NCBI RefSeq assembly: GCF_020509005.1
Contig: NC_063012.1
Span: forward strand, 3,162,001-3,226,000
DNA length: 64,000 nucleotides
Direction of reading: 5' to 3'
DNA from: Fulvia fulva
Lineage: Eukaryota > Ascomycota > Dothideomycetes > Mycosphaerellales > Mycosphaerellaceae
Shown: piece by piece, positions 53,748-64,000 of the stretch
Numbering within the stretch: position 1 is the first letter of the stretch
Layout: each line of letters starts with the position of its first letter
The notes under the pieces: generated by a model
What the model saw: only the letters and a program-made list of their open reading frames with translations
Databases searched by the model: none
Told to the model about the DNA's origin: nothing
Made by a program: the position numbers and the translations under genes

Positions 53748-56700
53748 TAAGGGAGTTCTACCTTATTTAATCTAGACAGCTTGAAGTTTTCTTCACCCTG
53801 TTTCTTTAGCTCTAAACGCCGCGGTGGTGCCTAGCTACATTAGGCAACTCCTAGGTAATAGTAGCCTAGGCTACGGTACTAACGGCGCCTACGGCTCTAT
53901 AGGCGAAGCTCCCCTAAGACAACTAGTAGCAACTTATAGAGGACGCAAAAAGTATAGAAAGTAATAATTAGCTCCTATACCGGTCTCTATAGGTAATAAT
54001 CACTTAGCTACGTACGGCGCTTATACTATCGTATTACCGAGGGCAATAAGAAATAAGGACGACGTCCTAGGCGATTAATAAGGCTACCCGGAATTAACAC
54101 CCCTATAGCTAGGCATCGGTCGCGGCATCGATACTAGGCCCCTACCTAACGTACGATGTAGTTACGATCCGTATTATAGTAAAGGAAGACTAGGCCGAAG
54201 TTACGAAGCTATTAAATAAGGAGCTCGCCTAACGAATTAACTAACTAGGGGTAGTTGTAGTGAACTAATAGTCTAACGGCACTCTATAGATCTATACTAG
54301 CTCTACTACTACTAGGAGGCACCTAGAGGCATAGCTATAGTAGGTATCTAAGGTTACGGCATTAGCGAAGGTCTTAACGAAACAATTTACGATCCTAGTC
54401 TACGATATGCCTAAGGAGTTTGACCTAACTAACTAGGGTCACCTACGCGCTCTCTAAGAGGACAACCCGGTCACTCTTAACTCTCTAATCTAGAAGGCGA
54501 CTTGGCTCTATAGGAAATAGCTAGAAGGCAAGAAGGCCTCGGCGCTAATAGTATAGCTATAAGACACGAAAGCGGCGGATCTAGCGATAGAACAAGGCCT
54601 AGTCTAGCAATATAGCCTTAAGATAGTAGAAAAGCACTCCTTATCCTTTCGTGTCCTCTAATACTTTAAATACTAACAGTATAGACACTAAACCTATACG
54701 TATATAAACAAGTAGGCCTACTCGAACTATATAGGAGACTATATATCTAGGGACTATATATCGACTACGAGACGGTACGCGAACTGTCCGGGGTACTACC
54801 TATCGTATAGTACGGAATGCCTATAGCGGAAACTAGCGAAAAACAAGGCAATTATAAACAGAACCGTCGCCCTAAGGTTCTACGGCGACCGCGAGGCTAG
54901 CCTATACCGGAACTAGCTAGCGGCGGTCGGGTATAAGCGCCCTAGGGCCGGGAACGATATAAAGGATACGTAACCTAGGGCGTACGGGAGGCTACGTACT
55001 CTACTAGCTACGGCGAGGGAATCTCACTAGGCCCGGCTCCCCTTTAGTATATAGCCGATAGGTATAGACTCGGACGTATAAGGTAGTAGGATATAGGACG
55101 CTATAGAGGAAATAATTATCGATGCCGATAACTAGCCTCGATACGCTTAGTATTATCTAGTATAACGTTAACTATAGCAAGGACATAGTCTAGAACTATT
55201 TCCTACACGAGGCGGACCCGTACGTCTACTACGTCCTAGTAATTTAGGAGGTATAGATTAACCCGTACTATAAGAGACTAACGACCTATAAGTTACTAAG
55301 CTATACGACATGCCTACGAGGCGACGGTAGACCCCGTACGTACTTCTATATTAGTAAGGACATACTAGAATTCGACTAGGAGGTAGTGTACTACGTAGAC
55401 GAAGAAGGCGGGGGTGATATTACCTCTCTCTACGTAGGTAGTACCTAGATACACAACCTATATATACAACCGCTAGCCTCGAGGTCTAGCCGCGACCTAG
55501 GGGTCTATAGACACCTAGATAGTGCGCTTAAGAGACAAGGGTGCCATATCGTAGTAGGAGACTTTAACATTTACTAGCCTTCCTAGGAAAGCCTTATATA
55601 GCCGCACCCTATAGCCGACGAAGTACTCGACTTGATAGCGAGTAACGTAATTGCCCTTAATACCCCGAAGGACCTAGGTACCTAGAAGAGAGGGGGACTC
55701 TAAGGCACGATCGACCTCTCCTAGACCCTAGATAGCTACTACTATACGGTAACCTACTATAGGATCGAACATAAACTCGAGGCATCGTTAGACTATATAC
55801 TAGTTAGGACCTCTATTACGATATAGATATAACGTATACTAGCGAGAACCCCTAAGCTAAACTAGGGAAAGGCCTACTAGGCTAATATCTAGGCGTACCT
55901 CGATAACTCCGAGAGGCTAGTCTAGATTACGTAGTAGTAATATAATAGTAAAGACGAGATAGACGAGGTAGTCTAAGGGTTAATAGACGAAATAAGAAAA
56001 GCGACCTTACTTTACGTTCCGCTTACCTAACTAACGATATAGTCTAAACTATACTAGACGCCGAAGTGTACTACGGTAGTAAGAGAAGTAAGGAGAGCCC
56101 GCCGGGTATAGACGAGTAGCTATAGCGAGGAGGTCTAGAACGTATATAGGGAGGTATACTAATAGAAGAAAGCTATAATACGGAGGGAGAAAGTAGTCGG
56201 CTAGAGAGCTATAGTAGAAGAAATCGCCGGTAAGCTAGCGAGGATATAGAAGCTAGTAAAATAGGCCCGATAGGACCCTATATAGGGCCCCTTCTTCTCT
56301 ATCCTAGCGCTATAATCGCCTAGTAGCCCGTTTAGCGACCCCGAGGCTAAGGCGCGTCTACTAGCTAGTAAGTTCTTCCTGCTCCTAGTCGAGGCTAATC
56401 TAAGCAATATAAACAGCTCTACTCCCCTAGCCCCTAGTATCGCGGTCTAATAGGAGGGGTCCGAGGGAGAAGTTGCCGCTATACTTAGGAAGTTACCGGC
56501 GAAGAAAGCCCCGGGGCCGGATAGGATCCTAAACGAGCTACTAAAGAAGTATAGAGATCAACTAGCCCTAGTAGTCGTAGCGATCTTTAACGCCTACCTA
56601 TAGACCGGATACTACCCGATAGTATTTAAACAATCGACGATAGTAGTCCTACGTAAGCCGTAAAAGGAAGACTATACGTAGGTAAAGTCGTACCGCCTAA

Positions 56701-58616
56701 TTACGCTCCTTAATACTCTTAGGAAGGCGCTTAAGAAGCTAGTTATAACGAGACTCTCCGAGGCGGTAGAGGAACACTCCCTACTCCCGGACACCTAGAT
56801 AGGTACGCGCCTATAGCGATCGACGCTATCCGCGATAGAACTCTTTACCTCTTAGATAAAGGCTATCTAGTATAAGAATAGGGACAGGGTAGCATCCTTA
56901 CTTAGTCTAGACATATCGGGAGCCTTCGACTACGTGTTATACCCGCGGCTACTCTATATCCTAAGGTCGAAAGGACTCCCTAAGTAGCTTATTAACTTCG
57001 TACGGTTCTACCTCTAAAACCGTAGTACGTCGATCCTAGTCGGTTAGTATAAAAGCCTATTTTAAGTAGTCTATACTAGAATCCCGTAAGGCTTAACGCT
57101 AGTACCTATCCTATTCCTCTTCTTTATAGCGACGCTACTCCTAGCCCTAGAATCCTAGAACACCGCTACGAGCGGCTTCGTAGACGACACGAACATCCTA
57201 GCGTAGTCTTCCTCGACTAAGGAGAACTATAGGCTACTAGAAGAGAAGCATAAGATCTACGAGGACTAGGCTAGGAGGCACGGGGCTCGGTTTGCCCTAG
57301 AAAAGTACAATCTAATACACTTTACGCGCCGGCTACGGTTCTATAATATATAAGCTTCTATCTAGATATAGGGGTATACGACTAACCCGGTAAATCAGCT
57401 TAGGATCCTCGGACTATAGGTAGACCCGGCGCTACGGTAGAGGAAGCACGTATAGGCAATATTACGGAAAGCTAAACAGAATATAGTATTATACTAGAGG
57501 CTCACTACGTCTATATAGGGGGCGGACTTTCGGTAGTTACGACTTCTATATACGGCTATTATACGACTAGTCCTTACCTATAGTAGCTAAGTATAGTCCT
57601 TAGGTAAGAGGGCCTACCTATTAAAGGTACTCGTCGCGCCGTTAGCGAAGATCTAAAACTAATACCTAAGGAAGGTTACCGGGGTATATAATTCGATACT
57701 AATAAGGATGCTTAAGTACGAGACTACTATACCGCCGATCGACCTATATATCTAGGGACTACGGACCTCCTACTTAGGCAAGTCGGCATAGTACCTAGTA
57801 TAGAAGGTCATCGCTAGTATAGTCGTAAGGGCCCGCGAATTAGTACTAGCGTATAAGGGCATTCGACCCGGAAACGAGCCGAACTATCGGGTAAGGGACG
57901 AATAGCTAGTAACGCGATAGGAAGGTAAGAAGTTATTTATAGAGCAACTATAGAAAGAGAGGTAGAACAACTAGGGTGTAGGGTATAGTAGACGCCCTTA
58001 GCTAGCGGGATAACCTAAGGAATAGTTAGCTACGAAATCCGCGGTTAAGTACCCCCCGAAGCTTATCTACTACCGCCTTACGATAGTATAGAGTAGTATA
58101 GTAACCTAACTACGAAGCGAACACATCGGCCTCTAGGGGTACCTATTATAGAGGAAGGTTCTAGGATACACGAATACTAGCTACCCCTACGGCTATTACT
58201 CCTAGAACGTACGGTACGTACTCCTCGTCTATCCGAGGTAGTCGCTAGGAAGGGGGGAGTAGATAGTAAAGGCGAGGAACTAGACGATTAGGGCACTTCT
58301 TAATAACGCTAAGGACCTACGGCGTATTACGAACTAGATACTAGAGAAGGGCTAGCTAGAATAGTACCGCCTAGTAGGAGTAGTATAGGAAGAGAGGACA
58401 CGACGTAGCGCGACGAGACCGGCTAGGAGCGGGGGCTAACGGGGTAGTGACATAGACTACGTACGTTTAGAGGGAAAGCTAATCTAGATAAGGAGTAGTC
58501 GGGGGCGGGAAGGGTTTTTACCTATTCGGGTTTCCCTTTGTATATAACAATAGATATATACCTATATAGGCCGGATAGGGTCCTAGAATAGGGGAATGAC
58601 AAATCTATCTATCTAT
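53748..58616 (+). mobile_element. LINE-C: RIP-mutated Tad-like LINE (right arm of inverted pair)
   Basis: Plus strand, with its 3' tail (ATCT)n running to about 58620. It is the mirror of LINE-B. The RT active-site region still reads GFVDDTNIL (about 57175-57205), and SLDISGAFDYVLY is recognisable near 56900, but TAG/TAA stops are frequent. It begins exactly at the cut edge of the Gypsy-2 reverse transcriptase. Near its 3' end it keeps a few CpA/TpG dinucleotides that LINE-B has lost. Confidence 0.85.
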
Positions 58617-58675
58617 CTATTATCTACTTATAGTACCTAGTCGTAGCGTAATAGCTTATATAGGTACTAATAGAT

Positions 58676-58857
58676 ATAAGGGCGCGCGTACTATAGGGTC
58701 CGAGAGAGATAGTTATTGTTCTACAAAGCTACGAAAGAGGAGCGCGAGGCGCGGCGAAGTTATATAGTTATACTAAGCCGCGCTAACCCGATACGGAAGG
58801 TCCGCGGAATAGCCGGGCCGGCGCTTCGGTAGTAAAGGGTCGCGGGTAGCCCGTAAT
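58676..58857 (-). repeat. Gypsy-3 LTR (3')
   Basis: Homologous to the Gypsy-2 LTR over about 180 bp (shared GGGCGCGCGTACTATAGGG and CTAACCCGATACGGAAGG), with clear divergence in the middle, so it is a separate older copy or subfamily. The left end is approximate. Confidence 0.7.
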
Positions 58858-61800
58858 AGTACCCCCCCTCTTAAAAGTCGTCTTAGTCCTCTAAGCGTCT
58901 ATATTTACTCGTACGCCTACCGTCTTATACGGCTACTTACTCGCTAAACTCTATACCCTTATAAAAGCCTAGTTATCCTCTAGATCTTACTCTATCTACC
59001 GTATAGCCTCCTTATCTTTAGCCTTTACCGTTTATAAAACACGTTACTTAGTTAGCTAGTACGCCCTAGGCCTAAGCCTATCTTTAGCGAACACTCGCGT
59101 ATGATCCTTATAAATACGGTTAGGTATTATTATAGGCCCTACGGGTCCTACTCGAGTATCGGTATAACTACCGTTACGGTCGTAGAGCTAAGGGCGGCGA
59201 GTTTTACTTATACCGGTAACCCTAGTTATAAGAGTAGGCTTTCCCGTAACCTGACTTATATAGCGGTACGTAGTAAATAAATACGGATTAGATTCTATTA
59301 AAGGTAAGGCTCGAGTCGACTTATTCGTAACGGTGTCTCTATTAATCCTAATCGTATTAAGTCCGAGCACCTTAGCGTCTAGCGGTAACTAGTTAGATAG
59401 AGCTACAAAACCTATAGGCGTAGATAACTCCGGCCGGTTATAGTAAAAGTCTATAATAGCGGCGGCTACCCTCGTAAATAGGTCCTTAGTAGGTTACTAA
59501 GTTTTACTATCCTCTATATCCTAATATTTGACCTATTGTACCTTATACTATATATCGACCTTACGCTTATACTCCTTCTTTACCTTCCTAGTACGATTCC
59601 TCGTATATATACCTAAGATCTTATCTACCTCGTACTCGATCGCCGCGGGTACGGCTATAATATTAGCCTCGGTATTAGCTTCCGTCGTATTAGGAACTAT
59701 AACTACGGGTAGCGGCGGTATAAGGTACTATCCCTCTAGCGGCGGTAGGTTAGTATCGTCGGCGCGCTATAGTAGCGACGTATAGAAATAGTTATCGAGT
59801 CTAGCTAACGTATCGGAGAGCTTTAGCTTATAGGAGAGCTTCGAGGGTATAACTTCTACGATCTAGTATAGTCTAGTATATCGTCGATCTAGTTTCTTAG
59901 AAGGGCGTGTCGTACGGATATTCTTCGTAATAAGGAATACCTAATCGCCTACCTTATAGTCGGGCGAGATACGGTAATATCGGTTAGCGGCCTTAGCTTA
60001 TAAGGCTTAGGACATTCTTATATTCTCTTAGAGGAACTGATATAGCTCGTAAAGGCGTCGGGCGAATACTTCGGCGGATTTGCTATCGAGTCGCTAAAGA
60101 GTCGTTATCTAGCGGCGATCTCCGCCTACCTATAAGTCGATACGTTCCGTAAACTCGGGTTTATATCTAAGGTTTACGTAGAAAGGTAAGACACCGGTAG
60201 TCTCTAATATATAGTTATTAATAGCAAATCAAGCTAGGTATAGCCATTTAGCCTAGTCGCTCTATACCTTATTAACGTAGGCGCGTAAGTACTATTCTAT
60301 ATTCTAATTAGTACGCTTAGACTAACCGTCCGTCTCGGGGTAATATAATGAACTTAGCTTACGTTAAATCCGTAGTATCTTATATAACTACTTCTAGAAA
60401 GTTACGATGAACTGTTTTCCTCTATTAGAGGTAATCGTGTCCGGGAGCCTACGTCGACTAAATACGTACTTTAAGAACAGGCGCGCTATATTCTTCGCCG
60501 TTATAGCTCTAATAGGAATAAGTTCTACTTCTTTCGTTAGGTAGTCTATAACGGTTATAATGTTGTTATAAGTCATGCCGTCGAGTTCGCTATCTAGTAA
60601 TTCTACTATAAAGTCGACTAATATATAGCGCTAAGGTCGTTCTAGTATAGAAAGTAGATATAATAATCTAGGTAGTTAGGTATATAGAGATTTCGTCGTA
60701 CGGTATACTCGGTAATTTACGGTATATCTACGTACTAATCTTACTAAGCTAGGCTAGTAAAATTTACGTACTACGAGCTTATATATACGGGCTCTACTAG
60801 GATAGCCTACTACTAGTACGTCGTGGTTCATCTTTACTATTCGAGTCCGTAGCTTCTAGTTATCCGGTACCTATAAGCTCTAGTCGCCGTACTAATTACG
60901 GACGTAGAGTATATCTCCTTCTACCTTATAGTATACTAGGTATACCTTCGCCTTTTAAAGAAGTAGCGGGATTACGTTACCTTTCTATAGTATCTTGATT
61001 ACTACCTTAAGCTCCTAGTCTACGGCGTACGCTATTACTATTCGATACTCGAGTTTAGCCTCGTAATTAGCCTCTATCGTAGGCTTCGATACGGTAGTAG
61101 CTTCTACCGGTATAGCGGCTTCGGCTAGTAGAAATTCTGTTACTTCTAGGTTTAGCGGAGTTTCCGTCTCTTTAGTAACATCTTCTACGGTTACGCGTAT
61201 AGAGTCGATCTTAAGGAATCGCTTAGGCGGTAGTAACGTCTAGTACTAATACTAATTATGCGGATCGTCTACCCCCTACGGAAGGTCCTAGCTACGTCTC
61301 GTTAGACTATCTAGCTTTATACCTTAAATACCGGGCCTATAGACGATACGGAAGTTGAACTAAGAGAGGAACTTAGCCTACCTCGCCTAACGTCGATTAA
61401 GCTACTTCGTCGTTATAAAGTACTCTAGGTTCTTATAATCTATAAACACTTTGACCGGTTCGATAGTGTTATTATCTACTTCGTAGGCCAATTTAGGCCT
61501 CTACTCTTCAAACGCCTTAATAATAGTTAATAGCTCCTTGTCGTAGATCTTATAGTTATACTCTTATAGACTTAACTTCTTAGAGTAAAACGCTACCGGG
61601 TATAGGACGCCTTCTTCGTTATATTAGGAGAGGACGCCGGTATTAACGAAATCCGAGGAGTCCGTCTTAACGACTATCTACCTCCCCGGTACGTAATATA
61701 CTAATATACCCGCTTTACTAAATACTACCTTTAATGCGTTAAACGCCTTCTAGTACTCTAGTGTCTAATCGATTCTTCTATTCTTATAGTTACTAGGGCT

Positions 61801-62370
61801 ATCGGACTTAGTCAAGTTGGTTAGCGGCGATATAAGTCGCGAGAACGCTTCGATAAACCGTCTATAGAAGTTAACGAAGCCTAGGAACGCTTATATATCC
61901 TTTAGGTTAGTTAGAGCCTCCTAGCTTTAGATATATTCTAGCTTGTCGGGGTCTATTTTAATACCTTCTAGCGTAATAATTAGGCCTAGGTATTTGACTC
62001 TCTACTAATAGAATTCGTATTTATTAATATCTACGGTCAACCCGGTATCGCGTAGTTTTATTAAAACCTTCGTTACGTACTCGATATACTCTTCGAGTAT
62101 ATCGCTAAAAATTAGTATATTATCTAGGTATACCGACACGAAGTCGTTAAGGTATTCCTATAGTATACTATTAATATATAACTGAAACGATACCGGGCCT
62201 TTATATAGACTAAACGGTAAGACTAGACATTCGTATACTCCGTACCGCGTAGCGAACGCTATTAGCTATTTATGCCCCTCGGCAATACGAAGCTTATTAA
62301 AGGCTACGACGATATCTAGCTTCGTAAAGTACTTCTTACTATATATCCTATTACTTTTACTCCGGGCTAA
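58858..62370 (-). mobile_element. Gypsy-3: coding remnant of an LTR retrotransposon, RIP-mutated
   Basis: Minus strand, same order as Gypsy-2: reverse transcriptase at about 62350-61800 (KLDIVVAFNKLRIAEGHK, then YLDN where the catalytic YLDD is expected), RNase H at about 61800-61400, integrase at about 60640-60300 with DYLTKEVELIPI and RLPDTITSNRGKQF (the second catalytic Asp of the DDE set reads Asn, as TSNRG). It is truncated at the 5' side within the reverse transcriptase by LINE-D. The longest uninterrupted frame is only 60 codons. Confidence 0.8.
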
Positions 62371-62379
62371 CCTCTCGAA

Positions 62380-64000
62380 ACGAGGCTATACGGTAGTGCT
62401 AGATAAGTAGGAAAGCGCGGTTAAGACTTATTACCTTATCTCGTAGCTAGCTTACTAAATACGATTCCTTCCTTACTAAACGACGCTAGGGGTGAAGGCG
62501 ATAGAGGAGCTAGTAAGCGAACCACGCCGTAACTAGAAGAAGGTACGCTAGGACGACATAAGAGGCTTCCTAATAGCGAACCTACTATAGTATAGAGAAC
62601 TCGAGACGATAGCTTAGCTAGATCAAGTAGCGGAACAGATTACCTCGGTTATATAGTAAGTAGCGGAACAATATACGCCGTTACTCCGGCCCTTAATATA
62701 GTAGAAGGCCTTCTAGACCCCTAAATACTCTACGAAGGTAAAGGAGGCTAGAAGGGCAAGGCGATAGTAGACGAAGGAGCATACCTAAGAGACGTAGGAG
62801 CAATACTATCGCGCGACATAAGAGAAGAAGGCATAGATAAGACGCGACAAGCTATAGGACTAGAGAGCGACGATCGGGCTCGTTATAGAAAACCCGGAAC
62901 AGATATAGAGACTTACTAAATAGGTACGACTACCTAAAGAGTAGCAAACCCCTCACTTCCCCCTAATCGTAGACCGCGAAGGGATTGCCTAGGCTACGCC
63001 CCGGGGCAAGGCAAAAGTATTAGCCGACTATTTCTTTTCGACGTAAGTAGAGGTAGACCTTACGGATATTGACCCGAGTAAATACCCGGAACCCCTAGAC
63101 ATAGATTAGGCGGTTAGCTCTAATATAGTAATAGGAGTTATAAGTAAGCTAAAAGGACGGAAAGCCCTAGGCCTAGATAGGATACTAAACATACTACTAA
63201 AAGAGTATAGAGAAGAGATCGCGCCGAGCCTAGTAAACCTGTTTACCGCGTGCCTACGGCTAGGGCATCACCCGAAGCCGTATAGAGAGTCTATAACAGT
63301 AGTACTACGTAAGCTATAGAAGGAGGACTATACTTAGCCCAAGTCGTATAGACTAATCGTTCTTCTAAACACGATAGGGAAGGTCCTAGAAAAGATAGTA
63401 GCCTAGAGACTTACGTAGCTAGCCGAGGACAACCACGTACTCCTAGTAACATAGATAGGGGGAAGAAGCTAGCAATCGATACTAATAGTAATAGAGCTAA
63501 TTACGGAGCAAATTCAGACCCTCTAGTACTACGGTAGGAACCGAGCGGCGTCCTTACTATCCCTCGACATCGTAGGAGCCTTCGACAACGTCTTATACTA
63601 AAGGCTAATATATATCCTATAGCAGAAAGGCATCCCCTAGTAGGCAACGACGTTTGTCTACTCCTTTCTCTAGGAAGGGACGACATACCTAGTCCTAGGA
63701 AGGTACACGTCCGACCCGGTAAAGGTAGAGACTAGAATACCTTAGGGATCTACTCTCTCCCCTATTCTGTTTCTAATATTTATGTCTGATCTAATCCCCC
63801 TACTCACCTCTCCGTAAACCTTAGTATCGGGATTTATAGACAACATAAACATTCTAGCCTAGTTAGACTCGACGGAGGAGAGCTATCGCCTCCTTAAAGA
63901 TAGGCACAAGAAATACGAGGAGTAGGTAAGGAAGTATAGTACCCGGTTCGCCCCTAGTAAGTACTAGCTTATACACTTTAGTAGAGCGAGAACATACTAT
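62380..64000 (+). mobile_element. LINE-D: 5'-truncated RIP-mutated LINE, runs off the window
   Basis: Plus strand. The reverse-transcriptase domain is readable through stops: SYRLIVLLNTIGKVLEKIVA, LLSLDIVGAFDNVLY, STLSPILFLIFMSDLIPLL, GFIDNINILA. It is closer to LINE-A than to LINE-B/C in wording (both have FIDN where FxDD is usual). Upstream of the RT is a Glu/Lys/Arg-rich linker region. The left boundary against Gypsy-3 lies near 62370-62400. Confidence 0.8.

Larger units (their letters stand above)
43235..58616. repeat. Large inverted repeat formed by LINE-B and LINE-C
   Basis: Arms 43235-48103 and 53748-58616 (4869 bp each) around a 5644-bp spacer. All sampled positions keep the constant coordinate sum 101851, so there is no net length change between arms at any sampled point. 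Most observed differences lie near the outer (3') ends and are transitions; one transversion was seen near the inner end. Confidence 0.9.

Overview
The window is nuclear DNA of a filamentous ascomycete. Short GT-AG introns (about 45-140 bp), single-gene transcription units and the protein repertoire (NUS1, UPF1, IMP4, RAD10, fungal MED19, Zn2Cys6 regulators, GPI proteins, a trichothecene-efflux-type MFS pump) fit Pezizomycotina. The style looks Dothideomycete, but that is my inference and not proved. The window has two halves: a gene-rich part (1-36.3 kb) and a retrotransposon island (about 36.8-64 kb).

Gene half, left to right: 5' part of a TRI12-type MFS pump (-); SnoaL/NTF2-like protein (+); orphan membrane/coiled-coil protein (+); hypothetical gene (-); complex I subunit NDUFA2 (-) divergent from mitochondrial pyruvate carrier MPC2 (+); LigB-type extradiol dioxygenase (-) divergent from an acyl-protein thioesterase (+); GPI wall protein with a PIR-like motif (-); Zn-cluster-less regulator-like protein (-); GPI-type GH114 glycosidase (+); NUS1 (-); UPF1 (-) divergent from IMP4 (+); RAD10/ERCC1 (-) divergent from MED19 (+); Zn2Cys6 factor (+), FAD oxidoreductase fused to a Cys-rich module (-) and P450 (+); HVA1-TUDOR-type protein (-). 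Exons were placed by splice signals plus reading-frame continuity.

The best candidate for something undescribed is the thioesterase at 9129-9972. Its UGA stop is followed directly by CUAG, the strongest known stop-readthrough context. The same frame then stays open for 58 codons that encode a single transmembrane helix with a basic tail. This predicts a soluble major form and a membrane-anchored minor form from one mRNA.

Repeat half: Tad-like LINEs and chromodomain Gypsy elements nested in each other. Almost every CpA/TpG has become TpA while CpG is abundant, the footprint of repeat-induced point mutation (RIP). One LINE (37.2-42.1 kb) is almost spared but carries a few RIP-type stops; its two ORFs overlap as UAAUG. 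Two other LINE copies (43.2-48.1 and 53.7-58.6 kb) form a 4.87-kb inverted repeat whose sampled positions stay in register with no net indel. An older LINE appears to be split by Gypsy-1, which is in turn split by one of these LINEs. No complete coding transposon, tRNA, rRNA or CRISPR array was recognised.
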